A DNA stretch of 64,000 bases from an uncultured Lachnospiraceae bacterium (GTDB lineage: Bacteria > Bacillota > Clostridia > Lachnospirales > Lachnospiraceae). Positions 45,313 through 53,333 of this stretch are shown one piece after another; position 1 is the stretch's first letter; every line of letters starts with the position of its first letter. Made by a program: the position numbers and the translations under genes. The stretch spans positions 27,227 through 91,226 of the forward strand of contig CANPZE010000004.1 in assembly GCA_947589315.1 (NCBI GenBank). Reading direction: 5' to 3'. The notes under the pieces are model-generated. The model was given only the letters and a program-made list of their open reading frames with translations, searched no databases and had not been told where the DNA came from.

Positions 45313-47826
45313 TTATGTCAATGTGTTTCTCCAATTCTTAATAATTCTTAAATAAATCTTTCTAATCTTTCCTGCGTTCTCCCAGGCTATACGCCCCAAC
45401 TCTTTCTGTTGCTGCGATGCCCACTGGAACCGTTCCCGGCTGACATCCTCCCTGGCAAAAGCCGCCTCCTCCAGAATCTGGTATAGCTCTTCCAGCGCAT
45501 ACAGATCGCTATCCCCCTTCTGGCTCCAGAACTGGACATATTGTTCCTTCTCCATCCCATTGCCTTTCCATTTCGGCAGCCTCCAGCCACTCTGCTGCAG
45601 ATAGCTTTCCAGAAGCCGGTTCTGCGCCAGAAGCTTCTCCCGGTACTGTACAGCCCTGCTAAGGCTCCTGCGCCGGCGGATATGCTGAGAGCGCCACAAC
45701 GCTATAAGGAATACCAGGAACGCTCCTGCCAGCAGGAAAATACTGTCCCGGACAGTCCATCCCCAATCTCCTCCGCCCTGGGAAGAGTTTCCCGGAGCTG
45801 CCGTAGCGGAGCCCTGGCCGCCCTGCTCCTGCTCCATATCTTCCGTTTCCTCCGGCAGCTTTTGTTCCGTCTCCTCCGGTAATTCCTCTTCCGTCTCCTC
45901 CGGCTCAGGACTTTTTGTAACTCTCGGCTGCCTCGTGGCAGTGATATCCGTCTCCTTCTGATCCTCATAATAGCTGCTGACGCTGCTATCCGTTCCGCCA
46001 TTCCCCCCGGGCGTCATTTCTATCTCTGTCCAGCCCCCGTCCAGGCAATACACCTCCGACCACGCATGGGCCTGAGAATCCAGCACCTGAGCTGTATAGC
46101 TTCCATCTGGATTCTCCTGGAAATCCTCCGGGTGGATCCGATATCCGGATACATAGCGGGCCGGAATCCCTGCCTGGCGCAGCAAAAGCGTTCCCGCTGT
46201 TGCGAAATGCTCGCAGAACCCTTTCTTCTGCTTGAACAGAAAATATTCCACATATTCTTCCCCAAAGGGTTTTTCCGCCAGATCCAGGCTGTACTCAGCC
46301 TTATTCCACAGATATCTCTGTACCTTAGTGATCATCCGCTGCTGCCGGCGGTCCTCCTCCCCAAAATCCTTTATATCAAACATGCTTTTAAAAGCTTCCA
46401 ACCGGGCGGCCAGCTCCTGAGGAACCTGAAAGTCATGCTGCAGAATGTAATCTATATATTCCGCCTGCTTGTCTGTATTCTTTGCGGGACGCACCGTCCC
46501 CCCTGCTAAAACGGCATTGGTCCGGCTGATAGGATCCCCCTTCCCTGCCATTATCCAACATTTTAAATCGTAAGAACGGACTCCCAGACGGCGCAACACA
46601 TTCAGATCCCCATTTGGCTTTTTCCCTTTCATTCCTGCTTCTTCATATTGGGCATTATAAGGCATCAGGGCATACTTCTGACGATTGCGGAAAGTATAAG
46701 CAATCGTCATATCCGCAGCGGCGCCTTCTCCTTCTGATACAGAATGCGCCATTTGCTCATATCCCTGGTTCAGCACCTGCAGGCCTGTCTCCTGATCAAA
46801 CTCCTTTAAAAAAGAATTATCCTCCTTCCAATGTCCATTATTATATATGATTCCAATAAAGCCCCGAAAATAAAGGTCCTTCTGTGGCCTCTCCATCATT
46901 GTCACCGTAAACATGGCCTCGTTATCATACTGAGGCGCCTGATTGCCCAATACTCCTGCCCCGGCCCCAGTATACCCCTGGATCTTTTGCAATACCTGGC
47001 TTACCCTATTCGCAGCATCATGTTCCATCCTGTGCTGAAACTGTAACAGCTCCTGCTCCCTGTCCTCTCCCAGCAATTTCCCTTCTGTCTGCTTCATACA
47101 AAATAAAGACAGCGCAAAAACAATCCCCAGTGTCCCTAACAGGACAATATTTCCCAGGAAGCCTCTTCCCTCCCCATATACGGCATGCTGTTTCAGGCTT
47201 CCCCGCTGGAGATCCGGTCTCTTCTCCGACACCCCGACCAACATCAGGGTTCCCAGGAGAATGATCAGCAAGGCCCTGACCCCTGGCGTCTTCCCCACCA
47301 ACAGCCCTAACCCAAAAATACACCAGCAGGGCGCCAGCCCAAGCGCCAAACACTTCCAGCGAAAGAGCAGGTACGCCATGATCAGGGCTAAGCTTGTCCA
47401 AAGGAGGTGCAGAAGCGTCTGGCAATACTCCATATCGCCCCTGTATATTCCGGGCACGCTCCTGCCATAATAAATATCCCTCTGACGCTCCACCAGACTT
47501 TTCAGCGTATCGGCTCCCTTTACTAAGGAAACTGCGTCATTCAAAGCCACTATTGCAATTACCAGAATGCTAATGCACAATAATAAAAAAGAAATAGGGC
47601 GCTTTATAATAGGAACATTCTGCTTCTTTGCAACCTGTTCCTCCCATTTGGGAAAAGGATCCGAAGCCAGAAAGGTAAACCAGAGTGTGACCGGAGCCAA
47701 TACAAATACTGCATTCCATACGGGTACAGTGATAGAAAAGATATGACAGAAATTCCGAAAAGCACCTACCAGCAAAAACAGCAAAAAAACTGCCTGCCAC
47801 AGAATCCTTCCTGCCTTTCCTTTCAT
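45313..47826 (-). CDS. Membrane transglutaminase-like protease with DUF4129-like tail
   Basis: The 837-aa protein has a multi-pass N-terminus (about seven TMs). A transglutaminase-like core follows, with Cys in QKKGFCEHFATAGTLLLRQA, His in LDSQAHAWSEVYCLDGGW and Asp/Glu in TEIEMTPGG (about residues 525-620). An E/T/P-rich linker, another TM (DSIFLLAGAFLVFLIALW) and a cytoplasmic helical tail end it. The trio MoxR-DUF58-transglutaminase is a widespread conserved set of unknown exact function, thought to assemble or process an envelope complex. Confidence 0.9.
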   Translation of the reverse strand: MKGKAGRILWQAVFLLFLLVGAFRNFCHIFSITVPVWNAVFVLAPVTLWFTFLASDPFPKWEEQVAKKQNVPIIKRPISFLLLCISILVIAIVALNDAVSLVKGADTLKSLVERQRDIYYGRSVPGIYRGDMEYCQTLLHLLWTSLALIMAYLLFRWKCLALGLAPCWCIFGLGLLVGKTPGVRALLIILLGTLMLVGVSEKRPDLQRGSLKQHAVYGEGRGFLGNIVLLGTLGIVFALSLFCMKQTEGKLLGEDREQELLQFQHRMEHDAANRVSQVLQKIQGYTGAGAGVLGNQAPQYDNEAMFTVTMMERPQKDLYFRGFIGIIYNNGHWKEDNSFLKEFDQETGLQVLNQGYEQMAHSVSEGEGAAADMTIAYTFRNRQKYALMPYNAQYEEAGMKGKKPNGDLNVLRRLGVRSYDLKCWIMAGKGDPISRTNAVLAGGTVRPAKNTDKQAEYIDYILQHDFQVPQELAARLEAFKSMFDIKDFGEEDRRQQRMITKVQRYLWNKAEYSLDLAEKPFGEEYVEYFLFKQKKGFCEHFATAGTLLLRQAGIPARYVSGYRIHPEDFQENPDGSYTAQVLDSQAHAWSEVYCLDGGWTEIEMTPGGNGGTDSSVSSYYEDQKETDITATRQPRVTKSPEPEETEEELPEETEQKLPEETEDMEQEQGGQGSATAAPGNSSQGGGDWGWTVRDSIFLLAGAFLVFLIALWRSQHIRRRRSLSRAVQYREKLLAQNRLLESYLQQSGWRLPKWKGNGMEKEQYVQFWSQKGDSDLYALEELYQILEEAAFAREDVSRERFQWASQQQKELGRIAWENAGKIRKIYLRIIKNWRNTLT

Positions 47827-47839
47827 TTTGCGCCTCCTC

Positions 47840-48973
47840 TCAGACCATGATCTCCTGCCGGCCCAGTTCCTTTTCCAGATCCAGCCCCTGATAACTTCTG
47901 AATTCCTGCCCGTTCACCTGCAGCTTCAGTTCCAGATTCAACCACAGTACCGTAACATACTCCAGGTTATGATATTTTTTCCGGTATAATTCTTCCAGAT
48001 CCTGAGGTTTCTGCAGGGTATATACCTGAAATACCTGCAACAGCATTTCATACAGATCTTCCTCTTTCTCAACTCTCATCCTCCGGATATCACCTTCACC
48101 GCTATCGTACCAGATCACATAATGCCTGCAGCCCTCCAGAAGCATTCCCATAGAAATAGAAGCAACAATCTTCATAAATGCTCCCCACGGACATTTCCTG
48201 CCCCCGGCTCCCTGCAGATCCAGATAAAATAGTACGGGACACGCTAAGGGCAAAGCTTGCTCCCTCACCATCAGCTCTTGTTCCCGGGCAGACAACTTCC
48301 AATGGACACTCCGCAGCTTGTCTCCAGGCTGATAATTCCGTATCTGAAAGACTTCAGCGGGATCATCGCCTCCCCACACATCCGAAAAGGTATCGCTCTC
48401 TCCGGCAAAATCCCGGCTTTTCTTAGATACGGCAACAGGAACCGGAATGATCTCGGGCAGGACCAGGATTTTCTCCTCCCAATGCTCCCACCTCTTCCTG
48501 GGCAAAGGAACGGCCAAAATGCCAATAGGATCCAGACACCATATGCGGTGGATCCTGATCCGCACTGTACCGGCGCCCCCTGCCAAAAATTCTCCCTGAA
48601 TGCAGGCATAGCCATTGCCATCCCTGTTATTTTGCCTTTTCCTTCCCCGTCCGGGGACGCTTCCCTGGAACGCAGCTTTTTCCCGCCTTCCGGTATATTC
48701 CAGCCGAAGCTTAATAACTACTGTGATCCCCGGCAGGATGGAGGGATTATAACACGCAGCCGATACCGCCAGCCTCTTTCCCTCCTCAGTCACCTGGACA
48801 GGGATCTCCAGTCTGACCCGCAGCCTTCTCATCCAGGGAAAATATACAATAAAAAGCGCAGCCGGCAGAGCTAATTCTACATAAAACAATAACAGTAAGC
48901 TTTCACTGTTATACAGCATCGCCGCATACAGTGTGACAGCTGACGCCAGCAGATAAAACAATCCTCTCTTCAT
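47840..48973 (-). CDS. DUF58 membrane-associated protein
   Basis: The 377-aa protein has two N-terminal hydrophobic helices (LFYLLASAVTLYAAMLYN and LLLLFYVELALPAALFIVYF). A beta-rich segment follows, then the DUF58 signature FQIRNYQPGDKLRSVHWKLS with AREQELMVREQALP. DUF58 proteins carry a von Willebrand-A-like fold and are almost always next to MoxR ATPases, as here (17-nt gap). The role within the complex is inferred from family context only. Confidence 0.9.
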   Translation of the reverse strand: MKRGLFYLLASAVTLYAAMLYNSESLLLLFYVELALPAALFIVYFPWMRRLRVRLEIPVQVTEEGKRLAVSAACYNPSILPGITVVIKLRLEYTGRREKAAFQGSVPGRGRKRQNNRDGNGYACIQGEFLAGGAGTVRIRIHRIWCLDPIGILAVPLPRKRWEHWEEKILVLPEIIPVPVAVSKKSRDFAGESDTFSDVWGGDDPAEVFQIRNYQPGDKLRSVHWKLSAREQELMVREQALPLACPVLFYLDLQGAGGRKCPWGAFMKIVASISMGMLLEGCRHYVIWYDSGEGDIRRMRVEKEEDLYEMLLQVFQVYTLQKPQDLEELYRKKYHNLEYVTVLWLNLELKLQVNGQEFRSYQGLDLEKELGRQEIMV

Positions 48974-48990
48974 ACTACCTGCCCCTTATG

Positions 48991-49944
48991 CTATTTCTTC
49001 ATGCGGATAGTAGGCTTTGCCACACTTTCCAGGATCTGCTCCAGCACATATGACACAGACATCTTCCCCACTCTGGCTTTTGAGTTCAAAAGGATCCGAT
49101 GGCTTGCCACCGCAGCAAATATCTTCATCACATCATCCGGGGAGACATAATCCCGCTCCTCCAAAAATGCCTGCGCCCTGGCCATGCGCACGGCAGCGAT
49201 CGTACCCCGGGGGCTAAGCCCCAATTCAATCAGGGGATGCTTTCTGGTAGCCTGTACCAACTCTACAATATAAGAATATACTTCATCCTGGATAAAAATC
49301 TGTTCTACATATTCTCGGATGGCCACCAGCTCCCGCCCCGGTATCACCCCGGAAATCTGATCCAATGGGAGCCCGCTGCTCTTCCCCTTGGCTATATCAA
49401 TCTCATTTTCTGCAGAGGGATATCCCATAGTCATACAGATCATAAAACGGTCTAACTGGGATTCCGGCAAAAGCTGCGTCCCCACGCTCCCCACAGGGTT
49501 CTCAGTGGCAATGACGATAAAGGGCTCCGGCACAGGCCTGGTCACTCCCTCTACAGTAACGCGGCCCTCCTCCATCACTTCCAGCAAAGCAGATTGGGTC
49601 TTGGGAGAAGTACGGTTAATCTCATCTGCCAGAAACAGGTTGCACATGACCGCACCCGGCTGATACTCAAACCTCCCCTCCTTTTCCTGATACATAGAAA
49701 ACCCCAGGATATCAGAGGGAAGCACATCCGGCGTAAATTGGATCCTCTGGCTGTCCAGCTCCATAGCTCTGGCAAAAGCCATTGCCAGCGTAGTCTTGCC
49801 CACTCCCGGTATGTCATCGATCAGCAGATGGCCTCCTGCCAGAATGGCAGCCATCGCCAAACGGACACAATCATCTTTGCCGATCACCGCCTTCCTCACC
49901 TCTGCCATCACCCGGCATACTTCAGCAAAATATTCCTCTTTCAT
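48991..49944 (-). CDS. MoxR-family AAA+ ATPase
   Basis: The 317-aa MoxR ATPase has Walker A in LLIDDIPGVGKTTLAMAFAR, Walker B in NLFLADEINRTSPKTQSALL, sensor 1 in FIVIATENPVGSVGTQLLPE and the arginine-finger/sensor-2 region in LGLSPRGTIAAVRMARAQAF. Members act as chaperones for assembly of DUF58/VWA and transglutaminase partners. The start at 49944 follows GGAGGGAATAC. That RBS lies about 30 nt inside the inserted block. The 5'-most cargo gene, it could be transcribed from the disrupted protease operon or clpX promoter. Confidence 0.93.
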   Translation of the reverse strand: MKEEYFAEVCRVMAEVRKAVIGKDDCVRLAMAAILAGGHLLIDDIPGVGKTTLAMAFARAMELDSQRIQFTPDVLPSDILGFSMYQEKEGRFEYQPGAVMCNLFLADEINRTSPKTQSALLEVMEEGRVTVEGVTRPVPEPFIVIATENPVGSVGTQLLPESQLDRFMICMTMGYPSAENEIDIAKGKSSGLPLDQISGVIPGRELVAIREYVEQIFIQDEVYSYIVELVQATRKHPLIELGLSPRGTIAAVRMARAQAFLEERDYVSPDDVMKIFAAVASHRILLNSKARVGKMSVSYVLEQILESVAKPTIRMKK

Positions 49945-50308
49945 GTATTCCCTCCACAATCATTCTTTTTATAGGATATCGCACACCATCCCCCGTGTCA
50001 ATTATCCCTATCATGACCCCCTGCCCGTACAAACTCAGGCCAGGTATGCGCTGCACTGCCCTGATCCCTGTCTCCTCCAGCAGCTCGTCAGAAGACATCA
50101 ACCCAAAGCATCGGGGCAGTACTGCGCCGATCCTCTCCAGTTCCCCTGGCGTCCTGGTATTATTATAAATAACGCCAAAATAATTGGCAATAAGCTGATA
50201 ACAGGAAGTACCATAGGTCTCAGGAATGCTCTCCCCATTTCCATAGTATTCTATGATATAATCCCAGTAATCCTCCGAATAAACCGCTTCCATACATTCT
50301 TCATCCAT
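49922..50308 (-). pseudogene. Csp-like S8 protease, N-terminal fragment (split gene)
   Basis: ATG 50308 has a good RBS (GGAGGGAGCAGTT). It encodes a Csp-type prodomain (VYSEDYWDYIIEYYGNGESI, ETGIRAVQRIPGLSLYGQG) ending at the catalytic strand VMIGIIDTG. From 49990 the frame runs into foreign DNA, adds about 20 unrelated residues and stops at 49922, overlapping the MoxR start. The continuation of the protease lies at 40201-41632, 8.36 kb away on the same strand. As it stands it can only give a truncated protein without His or Ser. Confidence 0.85.
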
Positions 50309-50392
50309 AACTGCTCCCTCCAAATCTCCAAAAAAGAAACACCCTGCAGCGGATTATCCTTTGCATGGTGTCTCTGTCCTCTCTATTTTCTT

Positions 50393-51784
50393 TTACTGCT
50401 TCTGGGCCAATAGTTTTGCCTCCCCGCTTTCTCGCATTTCGATCTTAGGAGTGCCATTCTGCTCGATATAATCCTTGGTGATCGTCACTCTTCCGATCAG
50501 ATCATCCTTCGGTATCTCATACATGATATCCAGCATAAACTCCTCAATAATGGCCCGCAGCGCCCGGGCTCCCGTCTTCTTCTCGGCCGCCTTTTTAGCA
50601 ACAGCCCGCACCGCTTCCTCATCAAACTGCAGGTCCACCTCATCCAGCCGCAAAAGCTTTTGATACTGTTTCAAGATGGCATTCTTAGGCTGAAGCATCA
50701 CCTGTACCAGCATTTCCTCTGTCATAGCCTGGAGTGCGCACAGCACCGGAAGGCGCCCCAGGAATTCCGGTATCATCCCAAATTCCCGCAAATCCTCCAC
50801 CGTTGCCTTCTGCAGGATATTTTCATCCATGTCATACCGGTCCTTCAACTCCGCATTAAAACCAATGGACGCCTGCCTGGTCAAACGATTCCTCACCACC
50901 TTATCCAATTCCGGAAATGCCCCGCCGCAGATAAACAGAATATTTCTTGTATCAATAGCAGCCATAGGCACCATGGCATTTTTGCTGTTGGCCCCTACCG
51001 GCACCTCCACCCGGCTGCCCTCCAGCAGCTTCAACATCCCCTGCTGGACAGACTCGCCGCTTACATCCCGGCTGTTGGTATTGCGTTTCTTAGCGATCTT
51101 ATCAATTTCATCAATAAAGACAATGCCATGCTGCGCCTCCTCCACATCATTGTCTGCCGCCGCCAGCAGCTTAGACAGCACACTCTCCACATCGTCCCCG
51201 ATATACCCTGCTTCCGTCAAAGACGTAGCATCCGCGATCGCCAGAGGGACCTGAAGGATCCGTGCAAGCGTTTTCACCAGATAGGTCTTGCCACATCCGG
51301 TGGGTCCTATCATTAAAATATTTGATTTCTCAATCTCAATATCATCCATCGTATCCGTAAGCACCCTCTTGTAATGGTTATAGACCGCCACGGAGACTAC
51401 CTTTTTAGCATACTCCTGCCCTACGACATATTCATCCAGTTGCTTCTTAATAATATGTGGGGCTGGCAGGTGATGGATATCAAAAGTATCTTTAGAAGAT
51501 CTATTATCCTTCTTTTTATCAGAAGCCGCCTTCTTTTCCTGCTTTTGGCTTTTAGGGGAATCCTCATAGACAGGCGGCTGTCCCATGCTAAATATATCCA
51601 TATAAGGCATTCCCGGAAATCCTGCCATATTTCCCATAGAATCAAAGGTTCTCTGCATACAGTCCGTACAGATGAAGATATTGTTGGGGAGCCGTATCAT
51701 TTTCCCCACCTTGCTCTCCGGTCTCCTGCATACATAACAAATGTCTTCCTGCTCATTATTTTCTCTGTTGTTATCTTCTGCCAT
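50393..51784 (-). CDS. clpX: ClpX, ATP-dependent protease unfoldase subunit
   Basis: ClpX unfolds substrates and feeds them to ClpP. The 463-aa product has the N-terminal zinc domain with Cys pairs CYVCRRPESKVGKMI and FICTDC. A Ser/Lys-rich linker is longer than in classical ~415-430-aa ClpX. Walker A is GPTGCGKTYLVKTLARI, Walker B is GIVFIDEIDKIAKKRNTN, and the pore motif GYIGDDVESVLSKLL follows. The arginine sensor is in MIPEFLGRLPVLCAL. No clpP or tig is adjacent. It is driven by the promoter at 51886-51914 and followed by the split protease gene. Confidence 0.95.
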   Translation of the reverse strand: MAEDNNRENNEQEDICYVCRRPESKVGKMIRLPNNIFICTDCMQRTFDSMGNMAGFPGMPYMDIFSMGQPPVYEDSPKSQKQEKKAASDKKKDNRSSKDTFDIHHLPAPHIIKKQLDEYVVGQEYAKKVVSVAVYNHYKRVLTDTMDDIEIEKSNILMIGPTGCGKTYLVKTLARILQVPLAIADATSLTEAGYIGDDVESVLSKLLAAADNDVEEAQHGIVFIDEIDKIAKKRNTNSRDVSGESVQQGMLKLLEGSRVEVPVGANSKNAMVPMAAIDTRNILFICGGAFPELDKVVRNRLTRQASIGFNAELKDRYDMDENILQKATVEDLREFGMIPEFLGRLPVLCALQAMTEEMLVQVMLQPKNAILKQYQKLLRLDEVDLQFDEEAVRAVAKKAAEKKTGARALRAIIEEFMLDIMYEIPKDDLIGRVTITKDYIEQNGTPKIEMRESGEAKLLAQKQ

Positions 51785-51885
51785 TTTTAGCCTCCATGCT
51801 GCCGGAAATCACATTCCGTCATTCTACGATGTCTATAGTCTACTAATTGCACCTTTTATCCCCCAGTGCATTCTAAGATAGACCT

Positions 51886-51914
51886 ATTGTACCATTATAT
51901 GCGAAAAGGGTCAA
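51886..51914 (-). promoter_or_regulatory. Promoter of clpX
   Basis: TTGACC (51909-51914), 17 bp and TACAAT (51886-51891) are present. It lies about 100 nt upstream of the ATG. Confidence 0.7.
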
Positions 51915-51963
51915 AACGTACTATCTTTAATTCTTCTATATAAATATAAATGCCCTTATACAT

Positions 51964-52002
51964 AAAAACGCCGAAAACCTTGAAAAATCAATGCTTCCGG
52001 CG
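51964..52002 (-). terminator. Terminator downstream of tRNA-Arg
   Basis: The minus strand reads CGCCGGAAG...TTCGGCG with an inner TTGA/TCAA, followed by TTTTTATG. It ends the tRNA transcript before the clpX promoter. Confidence 0.7.
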
Positions 52003-52012
52003 ATGTTCCCAG

Positions 52013-52086
52013 CGTCGCTAAGAGGATTTGAACCTCCGGCCTACCGCTTAGGAGGCGGTCGCTCTATCCAGCTGAGCTATAGCGAC
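52013..52086 (-). tRNA. tRNA-Arg (anticodon CCT)
   Basis: The 74-nt cloverleaf has acceptor GTCGCTA/TAGCGAC and discriminator G. The D arm is GCTCAGCTGGATAGAGC, the anticodon stem ACCGC/GCGGT holds loop CTCCTAA, and the T arm is GGAGGTTCAAATCCTC. The anticodon CCT reads AGG (Arg). CCA is not encoded. Confidence 0.95.
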
Positions 52087-52120
52087 ATTTAAATTGTATT
52101 TTTCTGACAATACAAATTTT

Positions 52121-52149
52121 ATTCTATTATATATAGAAAAAAATGTCAA
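52121..52149 (-). promoter_or_regulatory. Promoter of tRNA-Arg
   Basis: A consensus TTGACA (52144-52149), 17 bp and TAGAAT (52121-52126) lie on the minus strand. The predicted start is about 25-30 nt before the mature tRNA 5' end. Confidence 0.7.
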
Positions 52150-52385
52150 GCAGCAGATTCCGCTGCAAACCATAGGCGCAAAAAGAGGGCGCAAAAACCT
52201 GGAACGTCCGGCAAACCCCTTAAAATATGGCAAAAACTGGACATGATTTATATAAATAAAATCGAAATTAAATTTATAAAAAAATTATAGAATTAATTTT
52301 ATAAAATCATTACATATTATAACAAACGCTGTAAACACTATGTTTACGCCTATAGATGGATATTAAAGGAAATATCGAAAAAGGA

Positions 52386-52414
52386 TTGCATTCCTAATTT
52401 TCTCATGCTATAAT
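52386..52414 (+). promoter_or_regulatory. Promoter of the exopolysaccharide operon
   Basis: TTGCAT (52386-52391), 17 bp and a perfect TATAAT (52409-52414) are present. The upstream part of the 545-nt gap (52150-52385) is AT-rich, and I see nothing else in it. Confidence 0.7.
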
Positions 52415-52420
52415 AGGTGA

Positions 52421-52631
52421 CACGCGATTGAAATATGGTTGCGTAGTTCTTAATTATGTGGCATTCCTGTTAAGAAGCTCACTATCATATTAAAGGGAAG
52501 CAGACTACGGTGACGACAGCAATGCAGCATCTGCTATCTTGCTATAAAGCAGACAGATAAAGCAGATATTGCCAGACAACTACAAGGAGACTAATCCTGA
52601 CAACATGCGTTTCAAGTAGGGGGTTGATGGA
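52421..52631 (+). promoter_or_regulatory. Long structured 5' leader of the exopolysaccharide operon
   Basis: The leader is about 210 nt. An extended hairpin spans 52519-52572: GCAAT and ATCTGCT pair with AGCAGAT and ATTGC (12 bp, with GCAGC bulged). Inside it ATCT/AGAT and TGCT/AGCA close an ATAA loop. No T-run follows, so it is not a terminator. Its position suggests an antitermination or protein-binding element, as described for LoaP-type systems. No loaP/nusG-like gene is in the window. Confidence 0.5.
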
Positions 52632-53333
52632 ATGATCGATTTTCATTCTCACATTTTGCCAAAAATAGATGATGGAAGCCACAGTGTCCAAGAAAGTGTG
52701 GAAATGATATATCGAGAAAGTGAGCAGGCAATAAAGTGCATCGTAGCAACTCCTCATTTTTATGCCAGCAAAGATTCCATTGAACCATTTCTGGAGCGGA
52801 GGAATAACAGCCTCCAGCAGCTTCAGGAAGCACTACAAGACGATGAATGTGCGCCCAGGCTGTACATTGGTGCAGAGGTAGCCTATTTCTCAGGTATGGG
52901 AAAGGCGGATCTTCTACATCATCTATGTATTGAAGGAACTTCCGTACTTCTATTGGAAATGCCCTTCTGCCAATGGGACACAGAGATACTCAAGGATGTA
53001 GAACGAATTGTGGAAAAGCAGAAACTTACTGTTATGTTAGCCCATATCGAGCGGTATGTGGAATTTCAAAAGAAACGGGAGGCCTGGAATGAAATATTTC
53101 AGATGCCCCTATATTCACAGATGAATGCCGGCTGCTTTTTAAATTGGAAAAAAAGGCGGATGGCATTCCGGCTGCTGAAAGAAATTCCGGATATTGTTCT
53201 GGGCAGCGACTGTCATAACCTTAGCCAGCGTCCACCCAATCTGCTGGAAGGACGGACTGTGATCCGCCAGCGGGCAGGCGAGGCAAGGCTGGCTGCAGTA
53301 GATGAATTAGGAGAGAGGATTTTGCAACCATGA
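52632..53333 (+). CDS. CpsB/YwqE-type PHP-domain tyrosine phosphatase
   Basis: The 233-aa metal-dependent phosphatase dephosphorylates the CpsD tyrosine kinase and so tunes polymer length. The PHP metal ligands are visible in MIDFHSHILPKIDDGS, VATPHFYASK, GAEVAYFSG, VMLAHIERYVEF and IVLGSDCHNLSQRPPNL. The RBS is AGGGGGTTGATGGA. It is the first gene of the operon, and its stop overlaps the next start by 4 nt (ATGA). Confidence 0.92.
   Translation: MIDFHSHILPKIDDGSHSVQESVEMIYRESEQAIKCIVATPHFYASKDSIEPFLERRNNSLQQLQEALQDDECAPRLYIGAEVAYFSGMGKADLLHHLCIEGTSVLLLEMPFCQWDTEILKDVERIVEKQKLTVMLAHIERYVEFQKKREAWNEIFQMPLYSQMNAGCFLNWKKRRMAFRLLKEIPDIVLGSDCHNLSQRPPNLLEGRTVIRQRAGEARLAAVDELGERILQP

Larger units (their letters stand above)
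41633..49990 (-). mobile_element. ~8.36-kb inserted block splitting the Csp-like protease gene
   Basis: Joining the flanks restores ...IIDTG-IDYTHPAF..., the continuous S8 core. The block ends carry imperfect inverted repeats: TGGCGTGCGAAAT (41635-41647) and the complement of TGGTGTGCGATAT (49976-49988), 11 of 13 matching. ATCCCC occurs at both junctions (41627-41632 and 49988-49993) and could be a target duplication; one extra C is present on the right. The five cargo genes all read with the host gene. No transposase or integrase is visible, so the mobility mechanism is unknown. Confidence 0.7.
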
